From contig DAINDE010000018.1 in the NCBI GenBank assembly GCA_036732025.1, positions 1 through 64,000 on the forward strand: 64,000 bases of DNA, written 5' to 3'. The notes under the pieces were generated by a model that ran no database searches, was not told the DNA's origin, and was given only the letters and a program-made list of their open reading frames with translations. The position numbers and the translations under genes were made by a program. This DNA is from SSSZ01 sp036732025 (lineage in GTDB: Bacteria > Pseudomonadota > Gammaproteobacteria > Burkholderiales > Rhodocyclaceae). Below, in pieces: positions 55,076 to 64,000 of this stretch (position 1 is the first letter of the stretch; each line of letters begins with the position of its first letter).

Positions 55076-55669
55076 TCAGCGTTTCTCCAGAGTGATGTAA
55101 CGGAACCAGCCGCCCGCCAGGGCCGGCTGGTTTTTTTCCACCTGCAGGCCGGGGACGGTGGCGAGGATTTCCTCGAAGACCACGTCCAGCCGGGTGGCGA
55201 TGCGGCGTGCCAGAGGGTTCGCCAGGCGGCGCAACAATGCAGGCTGGCCGGGGCGCAGGAACTTGTCGAGCACCAGGATGCGTCCGCCAGAACGCAGTAC
55301 CCGAGCGGTTTCGGCAAGGCAGGCGGCGGGTTCCGGCACCACCGCCAGGATCAGGTGGAGAACGGCGGCGTCGAAGGAGGCGGTGGCGAAGGGCAGGCGC
55401 TGCGCGTCGCCGAGGATGCCGGAAAACTGAAGGTGGCCGGCCCGTTGCACGGCCCGGCGCAGCATGGCGGGGGTGGCGTCCAGCCCGACGTAGCGATGCT
55501 GCCGGGGCAGATGGGGCAGGTCGAGGCCGGTGCCGATGCCGGCCAGCAGAACGCGGCTCGGCTCCGCCGGCAGGGCGGCCAGGCTGCGTACCCGGAGCGG
55601 GCGGCTGGCGGCGGCGATGGCCCCGTCGTAGAAGGGGGCGATGAGGGTGTAGCTGTGCCTGAGGCTCAG
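55076..55669 (-). CDS. SAM-dependent methyltransferase (class I)
   Basis: A protein of about 197 residues with the class I fold: motif I VLLAGIGTGLDLPHLP, motif II YVGLDATPAML, DAQRLPFATASFDAAVLHLILA and VLRSGGRILVLDKFLRPGQ. It resembles UbiE/phospholipid N-methyltransferase-type enzymes. No ATG, GTG or TTG fits the start of homology; a CTG overlapping the apaG stop (CTGA) is the most likely start, although initiation inside apaG is possible. The substrate is unknown. Confidence 0.75.
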   Translation of the reverse strand: MSLRHSYTLIAPFYDGAIAAASRPLRVRSLAALPAEPSRVLLAGIGTGLDLPHLPRQHRYVGLDATPAMLRRAVQRAGHLQFSGILGDAQRLPFATASFDAAVLHLILAVVPEPAACLAETARVLRSGGRILVLDKFLRPGQPALLRRLANPLARRIATRLDVVFEEILATVPGLQVEKNQPALAGGWFRYITLEKR

Positions 55670-56049
55670 TGCAGCACCCGCGGAATGGCCAGGGTGAATT
55701 CGGGAATGTCGGCGTCGAAGGCGGTGCCGTCCTCGGCCACCATCTGGTAGGTGCCCTTCATGGTACCGACGGGTGTCGCCAGGGCGCATCCGCTGGTATA
55801 TTCGAAGGCTTCGCCGGGCTTCAGCAGGGGTTGGTGGCCGACCACGCCCAGGCCGCGCACCTCCTGCACCTCGCCGTGGGCGTCGGTGATGATCCAGTGC
55901 CGGGATATCAACTGGGCCGGAACGCTGCCGATGTTCTTGATGGTGATGGTGTAGGCGAAGACATAGCGGTCGTTTTCCGGGTCGGATTGATCCGGGATGA
56001 ACTGTGGTTGGGGGTGTACGTCGATCAGGTATTTTTTCTCTTCGGCCAT
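55666..56049 (-). CDS. apaG: ApaG (Co2+/Mg2+ efflux-associated) protein
   Basis: A 127-residue FN3-like protein matching ApaG over its whole length: FAYTITIKNIGSVPAQLISRHWIITDAHG and GTMKGTYQMVAEDG. The biochemical role is unsettled. It is divergent from rpe, 38 bp between starts, an arrangement common in betaproteobacteria. Confidence 0.94.
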   Translation of the reverse strand: MAEEKKYLIDVHPQPQFIPDQSDPENDRYVFAYTITIKNIGSVPAQLISRHWIITDAHGEVQEVRGLGVVGHQPLLKPGEAFEYTSGCALATPVGTMKGTYQMVAEDGTAFDADIPEFTLAIPRVLH

Positions 56050-56087
56050 GGTAATTTAGAAAACACTAATATTTTTGGAGACCAGCA

Positions 56088-56789
56088 ATGCCCAACAAGG
56101 ATTTTCTCATCGCCCCGAGCATCCTGTCCGCCAATTTCGCCAAGCTGGGCGAGGAGGTGGCCAATGTCATCGCCGCGGGCGCCGACTGGGTTCACTTTGA
56201 CGTGATGGACAACCATTACGTTCCCAACCTGACCATCGGCCCCCTGGTGTGCGAGGCCATCCGCCCCTGCACCACGGCGCCCATCGACGTGCATCTGATG
56301 GTCAGGCCCGTTGACCGAATCATCCCCGATTTCGCCAAGGCCGGGGCCAATATCATCACTTTCCACCCGGAGGCTTCCGAACACGTGGACCGCAGCCTGG
56401 CCCTCATACGGGACGCTGGCTGCCAGGCCGGCCTGGTCTTCAATCCGGCGACGCCGCTGGACTACATGGATTACGTCATGGACAAGCTCGACGTGGTCCT
56501 CCTGATGAGCGTGAACCCCGGCTTCGGCGGCCAGAAGTTCATTTCCGCCGCCCTGGCCAAGGCCCGCCAGGCCAGGGCCAAGCTCGACGCCTACGAGCAG
56601 GTGAGCGGGCGGCGCATCCGCCTGGAAATCGACGGCGGCGTCAATACCGCCAATATCGCCGAGATCGCCCGGGCCGGCATCGACACCTTCGTCGCCGGCT
56701 CCGCCGTCTATGGCGCCGGCAAGGCCGAAGACCCCCATCGCTACGATTCCATCATTGCCGCCCTGCGCGGGGAGCTGGAGAAGGTCTGA
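56088..56789 (+). CDS. rpe: Ribulose-phosphate 3-epimerase
   Basis: A 233-residue TIM-barrel epimerase of the pentose phosphate/Calvin pathways. Metal and catalytic residues lie in APSILSANFAKLGEE, HFDVMDNHYVPNLT, HLMVRPVDR and LEIDGGVN. The stop overlaps the gph ATG by one base. rpe-gph-trpE is a common proteobacterial order. Confidence 0.96.
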   Translation: MPNKDFLIAPSILSANFAKLGEEVANVIAAGADWVHFDVMDNHYVPNLTIGPLVCEAIRPCTTAPIDVHLMVRPVDRIIPDFAKAGANIITFHPEASEHVDRSLALIRDAGCQAGLVFNPATPLDYMDYVMDKLDVVLLMSVNPGFGGQKFISAALAKARQARAKLDAYEQVSGRRIRLEIDGGVNTANIAEIARAGIDTFVAGSAVYGAGKAEDPHRYDSIIAALRGELEKV

Positions 56790-57451
56790 TGCGCTTCAAA
56801 TCCGTCACCTTCGACCTCGACGGCACCCTGCTCGATACCGTCGCCGACCTCGCCGAGGCCTGTCGCCGCATGCTCGAGGATCTCGGCGAGCCGCCGCGCA
56901 CCCTGGCGGAGATCCACAGCTTCGTCGGCAAGGGTATGGCGGTGCTGGTGGAGCGCTGCCTGACCCACGGCCATGCGCCGACGGCGGAGCGGCTCCATGC
57001 CGGCATCGAAGCCTTCAAGCACCACTACGCCGAGGTGAACGGCACCCGGACCGGCGTCTACCCGCGGGTGATCGAGGGGCTCAAGGCCTGGAAGCAGGCC
57101 GGACTCAAGCTCGGCGTCGTCACCAACAAGCCGGGCCTGTTCACCGAGGCCCTGCTGGAGCGCATGGCCATGGCCGATTTCTTCGATGTGGTCGTCTCCG
57201 GCGACACGACGGAGTTCAAGAAGCCCCATCCGGGACCGATCATCCACGCCTGCGAGGTGCTGGGAACACGGCCGGTGGACAACCTGCACATTGGCGACTC
57301 GAAGAACGACATCCAGGCGGCCCGCGCCGCCGGCTGCCCCGTCTTCTGCGTCCCCTACGGCTACAACGAGGGGCGGCCGGTGGACAGTGCCGATTGCGAT
57401 GCGCTAGTATCGGACCTGTTTGCCGCCTACCGGCATGCCCTAACTTTCTGA
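56789..57451 (+). CDS. gph: Phosphoglycolate phosphatase
   Basis: A 220-residue HAD-superfamily phosphatase: nucleophile motif FDLDGTLLDT (residues 8-17), the cap domain, motif II VVTNKPG and motif IV GDSKNDIQAA. It removes 2-phosphoglycolate formed in DNA repair or photorespiration-like reactions. Translational coupling with rpe. Confidence 0.94.
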   Translation: MRFKSVTFDLDGTLLDTVADLAEACRRMLEDLGEPPRTLAEIHSFVGKGMAVLVERCLTHGHAPTAERLHAGIEAFKHHYAEVNGTRTGVYPRVIEGLKAWKQAGLKLGVVTNKPGLFTEALLERMAMADFFDVVVSGDTTEFKKPHPGPIIHACEVLGTRPVDNLHIGDSKNDIQAARAAGCPVFCVPYGYNEGRPVDSADCDALVSDLFAAYRHALTF

Positions 57452-57460
57452 TACCTCAGG

Positions 57461-57603
57461 CAAAAATGACTTCCCTGCGTAACCGGACCGAATGGCCCTG
57501 CGACCTGGCTCAGGACAGGCACGGCTGGCGCCCTTGGCGCCCGTAGGACCATTGTGCCGGCACCCTCCCGGGTGCCCCCGCTACGCTCCCCGACGTCATT
57601 TTT
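57461..57603 (+). promoter_or_regulatory. Putative trpE leader with alternative RNA pairings
   Basis: GGCACCC (57559-57565) pairs with GGGTGCC (57570-57576) in a tight hairpin. The same GGGTGCC can instead pair with either GGCGCCC copy inside the leader Trp codons (57527-57533, 57536-57542). In addition CAAAAATGAC (57461-57470), holding the leader ATG, is the exact complement of GTCATTTTTG (57594-57603), which abuts the trpE GAGG ribosome site. No hairpin sits directly before the T-run, so the mechanism may differ from classical attenuation. Confidence 0.5.
57466..57546 (+). CDS. Candidate Trp-rich leader peptide upstream of trpE
   Basis: A 26-codon frame with tryptophans at positions 10, 21 and 24, the last two within HGWRPWRP just before the stop. 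It lies 15 nt after gph and ends 67 nt before trpE. Three Trp in 26 codons directly ahead of the first tryptophan-pathway gene is the classic arrangement of a transcription-attenuation leader. There is no strong ribosome site in front of the ATG. The identity is inferred from composition and position. Confidence 0.6.
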   Translation: MTSLRNRTEWPCDLAQDRHGWRPWRP

Positions 57604-57613
57604 GAGGCTTCCC

Positions 57614-59089
57614 ATGACTGAAACCGAATTCAACGCGCTCGCCGCGCAAGGCTACAACCGTATCCCCGTCACCCTCGAGACCTTCGCCGATCTCGACACG
57701 CCGCTCTCCATCTACCTCAAGCTCGCCGACCACCCTTACTCCTACCTGCTGGAATCGGTGCAGGGGGGCGAGCGTTTCGGGCGCTATTCCTTCATTGGCC
57801 TCAACGCGCCGACCCGCATCGCCGTCTATGGCCACCAGGTGCTGGTACTCACCGGCAACCGCATCGCCGAGCGGGAGGACGACGCCAATCCCCTCGATTT
57901 CATCGGCAAGTTCATGAAGCGCTTCCGGGCCGCGCCCTCGGCCGGCCTGCCGCGCTTCTGCGGCGGCCTGGTGGGCTGTTTCGGCTACGACACCGTACGC
58001 TACGTGGAAACCCGCCTGACCCGCACCCAGAAGCCGGGCGACCTGGGCACCCCGGATATCCTGCTGCTCCTTTCCGAGGAAATCGCCGTCGTCGACAACC
58101 TTTCCGGCAAGCTGACCCTGGTGGTCTACGCCGAACCGGGCGTCCCCGGCGCCTACCAGAAGGCCCGGGCACGGCTGAAGGAACTGCTGGCCAAGTTGCG
58201 GGCGCCGGTGAGCGTCCCCGAGGAGACGCCCACCGCCTCGGCCCCCGCCGTGTCGGTCTTCGGCGAGGCGGCCTTCAAGGCGGCGGTGCAGAAGGCCAAG
58301 AACTACATCACCGAGGGCGACATCATGCAGGTGGTGCTCTCCCAGCGCATGACCAAGCCCTTCGCCGCGAGCCCCATGGCCCTCTACCGGAGCCTGCGTA
58401 GCGTCAATCCCTCGCCCTACATGTTCTATTTCGACTTCGAGGATTTCCACGTCGTCGGCGCCTCGCCGGAGATCCTGGTGCGGCTGGAGGGCGACACGGT
58501 GACGGTGCGCCCCATCGCCGGCACCCGCAAGCGCGGGGTCTCGGCGGAAGAGGACACCGCCCTCGCCGCCGACCTCCTGGCCGACGAGAAGGAACGGGCC
58601 GAGCACGTGCAGCTCCTCGACCTCGGCCGCAACGACTGCGGCCGCGTCGCCCAGGTCGGCACGGTGAAGCTCACCGAAAACATGGTCATCGAGCGCTACT
58701 CCCACGTCATGCACATCGTTTCCAACGTGGAAGGCAAGCTGCAGCCCGGGCTCGATGCCCTCGACGTGCTCAAGGCCACCTTCCCTGCGGGCACCGTCTC
58801 CGGCGCCCCCAAGGTGCGGGCCATGGAGATCATCGACGAACTGGAGCCGGTCAAGCGCGGCATCTACGCCGGCGCCGTCGGCTACCTGGGCTTCCACGGC
58901 GACATGGACCTGGCCATCGCCATCCGCACCGCTGTCGTCAAGGACAAGGAACTGCACGTTCAGGCCGGTGCCGGCATCGTCGCCGACTCCGACCCCAACG
59001 CCGAATGGCAGGAAACCCAGAACAAGGCCCGGGCCGTGTTGCGGGCGGCGGAACTGGCCGAGCAGGGGCTGGATACCCGGGTCGACTGA
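57614..59089 (+). CDS. trpE: Anthranilate synthase component I
   Basis: A 491-residue chorismate-binding enzyme, first step of tryptophan synthesis. The feedback-inhibition LLES motif (YLLESVQGGERFGRYSF) is intact, and the C-terminal catalytic part has DIMQVVLSQRM, PIAGTRKRG, LGRNDCGRVA and the GAVGYLGFHGDMD block. The ATG at 57614 has a GAGG box. trpG and the rest of the pathway are not next to it here; the following gene is on the opposite strand. Confidence 0.97.
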   Translation: MTETEFNALAAQGYNRIPVTLETFADLDTPLSIYLKLADHPYSYLLESVQGGERFGRYSFIGLNAPTRIAVYGHQVLVLTGNRIAEREDDANPLDFIGKFMKRFRAAPSAGLPRFCGGLVGCFGYDTVRYVETRLTRTQKPGDLGTPDILLLLSEEIAVVDNLSGKLTLVVYAEPGVPGAYQKARARLKELLAKLRAPVSVPEETPTASAPAVSVFGEAAFKAAVQKAKNYITEGDIMQVVLSQRMTKPFAASPMALYRSLRSVNPSPYMFYFDFEDFHVVGASPEILVRLEGDTVTVRPIAGTRKRGVSAEEDTALAADLLADEKERAEHVQLLDLGRNDCGRVAQVGTVKLTENMVIERYSHVMHIVSNVEGKLQPGLDALDVLKATFPAGTVSGAPKVRAMEIIDELEPVKRGIYAGAVGYLGFHGDMDLAIAIRTAVVKDKELHVQAGAGIVADSDPNAEWQETQNKARAVLRAAELAEQGLDTRVD

Positions 59090-59184
59090 ACCCGGCGCTA
59101 TGCACGGAATTGCATAGGTTGGTGCCGGCGGCGTTGTTCCGCCGGCTGCTCCAGCCATGACAGTTGTTCAGTCCTGGAGCGGGG

Positions 59185-59562
59185 TCAGGCGCATGCGCCG
59201 TTGGCAACCAGTTCCGCCCATTCGGCGTCGGTGAACAGCCGCGACCGGGAGATGAAGGATCGCGCCTCCCCGTTATCCAGGGAGAAATCGCCGCCACCGG
59301 GGCATGCCACCACGTCGATGATGACCTGGGTGTGCTTGGTGAACTCGTACTGGGACTTGCTGATATAGAACGGGCAGCCGCCGATATCGCCGAGCAGTTC
59401 GTCGTTGGGGGAAATGGCGAGGTCCCCGGGCAGCAGGCAGTTGGGGGCGCTGTTGTCGCAGCAGCCGCCGGACTGGTAGAAGACGAGGGCGGAATTGTGC
59501 TTCTTGCCGAGGTAGTCGATGAACGCCAGGGCGGCATCGGTAGCGACGACTCTTGCGACCAT
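59185..59562 (-). CDS. DUF779 protein (aldehyde dehydrogenase-associated)
   Basis: A 125-residue protein matching DUF779: FYQSGGCCDNSAPNCLLPGDL (residues 28-48), with four conserved cysteines that suggest a metal or redox site, and KHTQVIIDVVACPGGGDFSL. The family is regularly encoded next to acetaldehyde dehydrogenases of the ExaC/AcoD type but has no known activity. It begins 65 nt after the aldehyde dehydrogenase gene, with a terminator-like hairpin between them. The 95-bp interval to trpE shows nothing clear. Confidence 0.9.
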   Translation of the reverse strand: MVARVVATDAALAFIDYLGKKHNSALVFYQSGGCCDNSAPNCLLPGDLAISPNDELLGDIGGCPFYISKSQYEFTKHTQVIIDVVACPGGGDFSLDNGEARSFISRSRLFTDAEWAELVANGACA

Positions 59563-59574
59563 GAATGTCTCCAG

Positions 59575-59600
59575 AAAAAAGGGGCGGTTGCCCGCCCCCC
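59575..59600 (-). terminator. Terminator-like hairpin between aldehyde dehydrogenase and DUF779 genes
   Basis: Read leftwards, a 7-bp stem (59592-59598 with 59581-59587, 4-nt loop) is followed by six T residues (59580-59575). It ends about 12 nt before the DUF779 ATG and probably lets only part of the transcripts continue into DUF779. Confidence 0.75.
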
Positions 59601-59627
59601 TTTGGGTTTGCCGAAGCGCGCCCCGGC

Positions 59628-61148
<1,521 letters not shown>

Positions 61149-61202
61149 GTCGTCTCCTTGTCTGGAAAGAGGGGTTGTTGCGTTGTGTCGCCCCAAGGCT
61201 TT

Positions 61203-61218
61203 GGCAACACCCGTGCCT
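61203..61218 (-). promoter_or_regulatory. Sigma54-type (-24/-12) promoter for the aldehyde dehydrogenase
   Basis: On the minus strand AGGCACGGGTGTTGCC matches the sigma54 consensus TGGCACG-N4-TTGC in all but the first base, with the correct GG-to-GC distance. It lies 55 nt upstream of the ATG. ExaC/AcoD-type genes are often sigma54-dependent in other bacteria. A TTGTG-G-CACAA palindrome at 61274-61284, further upstream, may be a regulator site. Confidence 0.65.
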
Positions 61219-61324
61219 GCTTTCCGGCGGCAAAATTGGAGCAGTATTTTTGCTCGATAAGCCCCTAAAACCTTTGTGGCACAATGGTTTTCGTGGAAGT
61301 CAAGGTTTCGGTTATCCTCCGCCC

Positions 61325-62428
61325 ATGAGCGTCAATCTTTCCTACAGCTTCGACCCGGCCATCGCCGCCTTGCCCGGCGAAATCGGCCTGCAGCTCGACC
61401 ACCCCCTCTTCGCCATGCTCGCCGCCATCCAGGAGGAAGGGTCCATCGGCCGTGCCGCCTATCGCCTCGGCCTTTCCTATCGCCATCTGTGGGGTTATCT
61501 CAAGCAGCAGGAAAGCGTCTTCGGCGAGTCGCTGCTGGCGGGGAAGGCGGGGCAGTCGGCCCAGTTGTCCGGGCTGGGGGAACGCCTGCTGGCGGCTGAG
61601 AAGCGCATGCTGGCGCGCCACCTGCCCAGCGCCGAGGCCCTGGCCGCCAAGATCGACAACGAACTGCTCCTCGCCGTCCAGCCCGGCTTGAAGCCGGTCA
61701 GCATGTGCACCAGCCACGATTTCCTCATCGGCGCCCTGCGCGAGGGCGTGCGCGAACGTTCCAGCATCCTCCTCGACATTGAATACCAGGGCAGCGCCAA
61801 GGCCCTTGCCCGGCTCAACGACGGCGAATGCCTGCTGGCCGGCGTGCACATTCCACTCGACCACCCGGAACTGTGCCAGCGGGGTTCCGGCCTGCACCTG
61901 CGCCTGGGCCGCTTGCTGCGCCTGGGGGACCACAAGCTCATCCGTCTGGCGAGCCGGGAGCAGGGACTGATCGTGCCCTCCGGCAACCCCTTGGACATCG
62001 CCGGCATCCGCGACCTGGCGCGGCCCGACGTCACCTTCGTCAACCGGCGCAGCGGATCGGGCACCCGCATCCTTCTCGACGAACTGCTGGCCCACTACGG
62101 CCTGTCCATGGCCGACGTTCGATGCTATGGCCACGAAGAGCCGAACCACCTGTCGGTGGCCGCCACCGTGGCCGCCGGGCTGGGCAACTGCGGCCTCGGC
62201 CTGCGGGCGGCGGCGGTGCGTTTCCACCTGGCTTTCGTGCCCCTGCTCGTCGAGCACTTCTTTGTCGCCTGCCGCAAGGAAACTTTCGACAGCGACAGCG
62301 TCCAGGCCGTCATCGCCGTCCTCGGCAGCGAACGCTTCCGGGCGGCGGCGGCGAACCTGCCCGGCTATTCGGTGGCCGACGCCGGCCAGGTCATCTCCCT
62401 GCGCCGCAACCTGCCCTGGTATCGCTAG
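61325..62428 (+). CDS. ModE/LysR-like regulator with periplasmic-binding-protein-like domain
   Basis: A 367-residue protein. The N-terminal winged helix (about 25-110: LAAIQEEGSIGRAAYRLGLSYRHLW) is of the LysR/ModE type, and the C-terminal region (about 130-350) is a PBP-like ligand domain with NRRSGSGTRILLDEL, common in regulators of molybdate or tungstate genes. It is divergent from the aldehyde dehydrogenase gene, 176 bp between starts. Regulation of that gene is possible, but sigma54 promoters need a different activator class. The ligand is unknown. Confidence 0.87.
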   Translation: MSVNLSYSFDPAIAALPGEIGLQLDHPLFAMLAAIQEEGSIGRAAYRLGLSYRHLWGYLKQQESVFGESLLAGKAGQSAQLSGLGERLLAAEKRMLARHLPSAEALAAKIDNELLLAVQPGLKPVSMCTSHDFLIGALREGVRERSSILLDIEYQGSAKALARLNDGECLLAGVHIPLDHPELCQRGSGLHLRLGRLLRLGDHKLIRLASREQGLIVPSGNPLDIAGIRDLARPDVTFVNRRSGSGTRILLDELLAHYGLSMADVRCYGHEEPNHLSVAATVAAGLGNCGLGLRAAAVRFHLAFVPLLVEHFFVACRKETFDSDSVQAVIAVLGSERFRAAAANLPGYSVADAGQVISLRRNLPWYR

Positions 62429-62560
62429 CCGGACCACGAACTCGCAGCCATCGGAAATCCGGATTGAAAAAGGGATGGTGGCATCGGCGGACCGACGCCG
62501 CGGCCCCGGCTGGCTGGAAAAATCACTTTTAATTCATTGTGTTGCGGTGCCGTGCTGCGG

Positions 62561-62575
62561 TGGTACGGGCCTTGC
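62561..62575 (+). promoter_or_regulatory. Sigma54-type promoter for the asparaginase gene
   Basis: TGGTACGGGCCTTGC matches TGGCACG-N4-TTGC with one change (C to T) and exact spacing; it lies 67 nt before the ATG. Nitrogen control by sigma54 would suit an asparaginase. The rest of the 214-bp interval 62429-62642 holds no gene and no clear sigma70 promoter. Confidence 0.55.
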
Positions 62576-62642
62576 CTATTGTCATGGCCGGCCCGGCCGG
62601 GCCGCCCGTATTTCGACAATCCCGACACTGGAGGAGACAACC

Positions 62643-63710
62643 ATGCTGCATCACCGCGCCCTGCGCGCCTTCGCCACCCTGGCCTGGGGCCTGTGCCTCG
62701 CCGCCGCCGCCCTCGCCGCCGACAAGCCCAACGTGGTCATCCTGGCCACCGGCGGCACCATCGCCGGGGCCGGCGCTTCCGCCACCAACAGCGCCACCTA
62801 CCAGGCCGCCAAGATGCCGGTGGACAAGCTTATCGCCGGCGTCCCGGAACTCGCCAACGTTGCCAACGTACGCGGCGAGCAGGTCTTCCAGATCGCTTCG
62901 GAAAGCTTCACCAACGCCCACCTGCTGCAGCTCGGCAAGCGGGTTTCCGCCCTGGCCAGGCAGGCCGACGTCGACGGCATCGTCGTTACCCACGGCACCG
63001 ACACCCTGGAGGAGACCGCCTACTTCCTCAACCTGGTGGTCCATAGCGACAAGCCCATCGTCGTCGTCGGGTCCATGCGGCCGGGCACCGCCATGTCGGC
63101 CGACGGCATGCTCAACCTGTTCAACGCCGTCACCGTGGCGGCCAGCGCCGACGCCCGCGGCAGGGGCGTGCTGGTGACCATGAACGACGAGATCAACAGC
63201 GGCCGCGACGTGAGCAAGGCCATCAATATCCGCACCGAGGCCTTCAAGAGCCAGTGGGGCGCCCTGGGCATGGTGGTGGAGGGCAGGAATTACTGGTTCC
63301 GGGCGCCGGTCAAGCGCCACACCGTCAATTCCGAGTTCGACATCGACCGCATCGACGCCTTGGCGCCGGTGGATATCGCCTACGGCTACGGCAACATGGG
63401 CGACGCCGCCCTGCGGGCCTTCGCGCTGCAGGGGGACAAGGCGGTGATCCTCGCCGGCACCGGCAACGGGTCGGTGGCGGATCGCCTGGTGCCGGTCCTC
63501 AAGGAAATCCGTGGCCGGGGCGTCCAGGTCATCCGCGCCGCCCGGGTGGCCGGCGGGTTCGTCATCCGCAACGCCGAGCAGCCCGACGACAAATACGACT
63601 GGGTGGTCGCCCACGACCTCAACCCCCAGAAGGCCCGCATCCTGGCGGCGGTGGCGCTGACCACCTCCCAGGACGCCAAGTCCCTGCAGCGCATCTTCTG
63701 GGAATACTGA
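62643..63710 (+). CDS. Secreted type II L-asparaginase
   Basis: A 355-residue enzyme with a signal peptide (cleavage near residue 26, ALAA-DKPN), so periplasmic. The nucleophile Thr is T39 in ATGGTIAG, and T119-D120 in THGTDTLEET form the second catalytic pair. SMRPGTAMSADG and the C-terminal domain are normal. It converts asparagine (and perhaps glutamine) to the acid plus ammonia. GGAGGAGA gives a strong ribosome site. Confidence 0.95.
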   Translation: MLHHRALRAFATLAWGLCLAAAALAADKPNVVILATGGTIAGAGASATNSATYQAAKMPVDKLIAGVPELANVANVRGEQVFQIASESFTNAHLLQLGKRVSALARQADVDGIVVTHGTDTLEETAYFLNLVVHSDKPIVVVGSMRPGTAMSADGMLNLFNAVTVAASADARGRGVLVTMNDEINSGRDVSKAINIRTEAFKSQWGALGMVVEGRNYWFRAPVKRHTVNSEFDIDRIDALAPVDIAYGYGNMGDAALRAFALQGDKAVILAGTGNGSVADRLVPVLKEIRGRGVQVIRAARVAGGFVIRNAEQPDDKYDWVVAHDLNPQKARILAAVALTTSQDAKSLQRIFWEY

Positions 63711-63832
63711 TCCTCCCGCGCTGAAACCCCCGGGCGCGGCTCCCTAGGGGCCGCCCATTTCCCCTCGACATCCCCCGTTTCGGCCCCCTCCGGGGCCGGG
63801 GGAGAACTCATCCCTAAAATTTGGAGACATTC

Positions 63833-64000
63833 ATGCAAATCAAGCAAATCGCATCCGCCCTGGCCCTCGTCGGCACCGTCCTCCCCGGTGTCGCCGTCGG
63901 CGGCGAACTGGAAGAGGTGAAGGCTGTCCTGGAAAAGCTCCAGGCCCGCGTCGCCCAACTGGAAGCCGAGAAGGCCGCCGCCCCCGCTGCCGCCCCGGCG
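63833..64000 (+). CDS. Probable outer-membrane porin, N-terminal part only
   Basis: The first 56 codons of a gene cut by the window edge. A signal peptide (about residues 1-22, ending VAVG-GE) is followed by a short heptad coiled coil (VKAVLEKLQARVAQLEAEK) and an Ala/Pro linker. This layout is typical of trimeric porins such as the OprO/OprP or carbohydrate-selective groups, but the barrel is outside the window. TTGGAG precedes the ATG. The 122-bp gap after asparaginase carries a GGCCCC-rich palindrome (about 63780-63797). Confidence 0.6.
   Translation, partial: MQIKQIASALALVGTVLPGVAVGGELEEVKAVLEKLQARVAQLEAEKAAAPAAAPA

Noticed and set aside
61274..61289. TGGCACAATGG as a sigma54 promoter for the ModE-like regulator gene
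   Set aside because: The -24 half matches, but no GC lies at the -12 position, so the essential spacing is not met.

Overview
The window looks like a chromosomal segment of a high-GC betaproteobacterium, most likely of the Rhodocyclales (Azospira/Dechloromonas-like). This is an inference from the mraZ-to-lpxC cluster followed by dciA/M23/secA/argJ, the yraN-gmhA-dolP block opposite rsmI, a Neisseria-type CRISPR-Cas9 locus, and lines of sequence around 70-75% GC in core genes. No taxonomic marker was searched.

Region 1 (1-4.95 kb) is a compact type II-C CRISPR-Cas locus. The right end of an array (two 36-bp repeats visible) is read rightwards into a strong terminator. It faces a leftward cas9-cas1-cas2 operon. 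A tracrRNA is encoded divergently just upstream of cas9. The last ~360 bp of cas9, its PAM-interacting region, is only about 51% GC against ~63-65% in sampled lines of the rest, which suggests a recombined module. A lone antitoxin gene sits next to the tracrRNA.

Region 2 (5.2-20.8 kb) is mostly housekeeping: MFS transporter, ssb, HDOD protein, DUF1992, kup; then leftward yraN, a secreted HIRAN protein, gmhA, dolP and rfaE2; then rightward rsmI, pyrC, a lipoprotein and DUF3025. A two-gene unit pairs a PAS-PAS sensor with a Pat-type lysine acetyltransferase. It is followed by RNase P RNA, two unknown coiled-coil proteins with matching C-termini, and a GIY-YIG protein.

Region 3 (20.8-31.5 kb) is a leftward fatty-acid/acetate unit (acyl-CoA ligase, acyl-CoA dehydrogenase, ETF-quinone oxidoreductase, DUF485, actP), divergent from a hybrid histidine kinase/response regulator pair, then a thioesterase.

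Region 4 (31.8-53.8 kb) is the dcw cell-wall and division cluster with tightly overlapping genes, from mraZ through ftsZ and lpxC, followed by dciA, an M23 peptidase and secA. Between ftsW and murG, where a direct stop/start overlap would be expected, there is a 41-codon overlapping micro-ORF that repeats the C-terminus of FtsW and lies over a 16-bp inverted repeat.

Region 5 (53.8-64 kb) holds argJ, a methyltransferase, apaG, rpe, gph, a Trp-rich leader peptide ahead of trpE, an aldehyde dehydrogenase/DUF779 unit with a sigma54-type promoter, a ModE/LysR-like regulator, a secreted L-asparaginase with a second sigma54-type promoter, and the start of a probable porin. No tRNA, insertion sequence or prophage was recognised.
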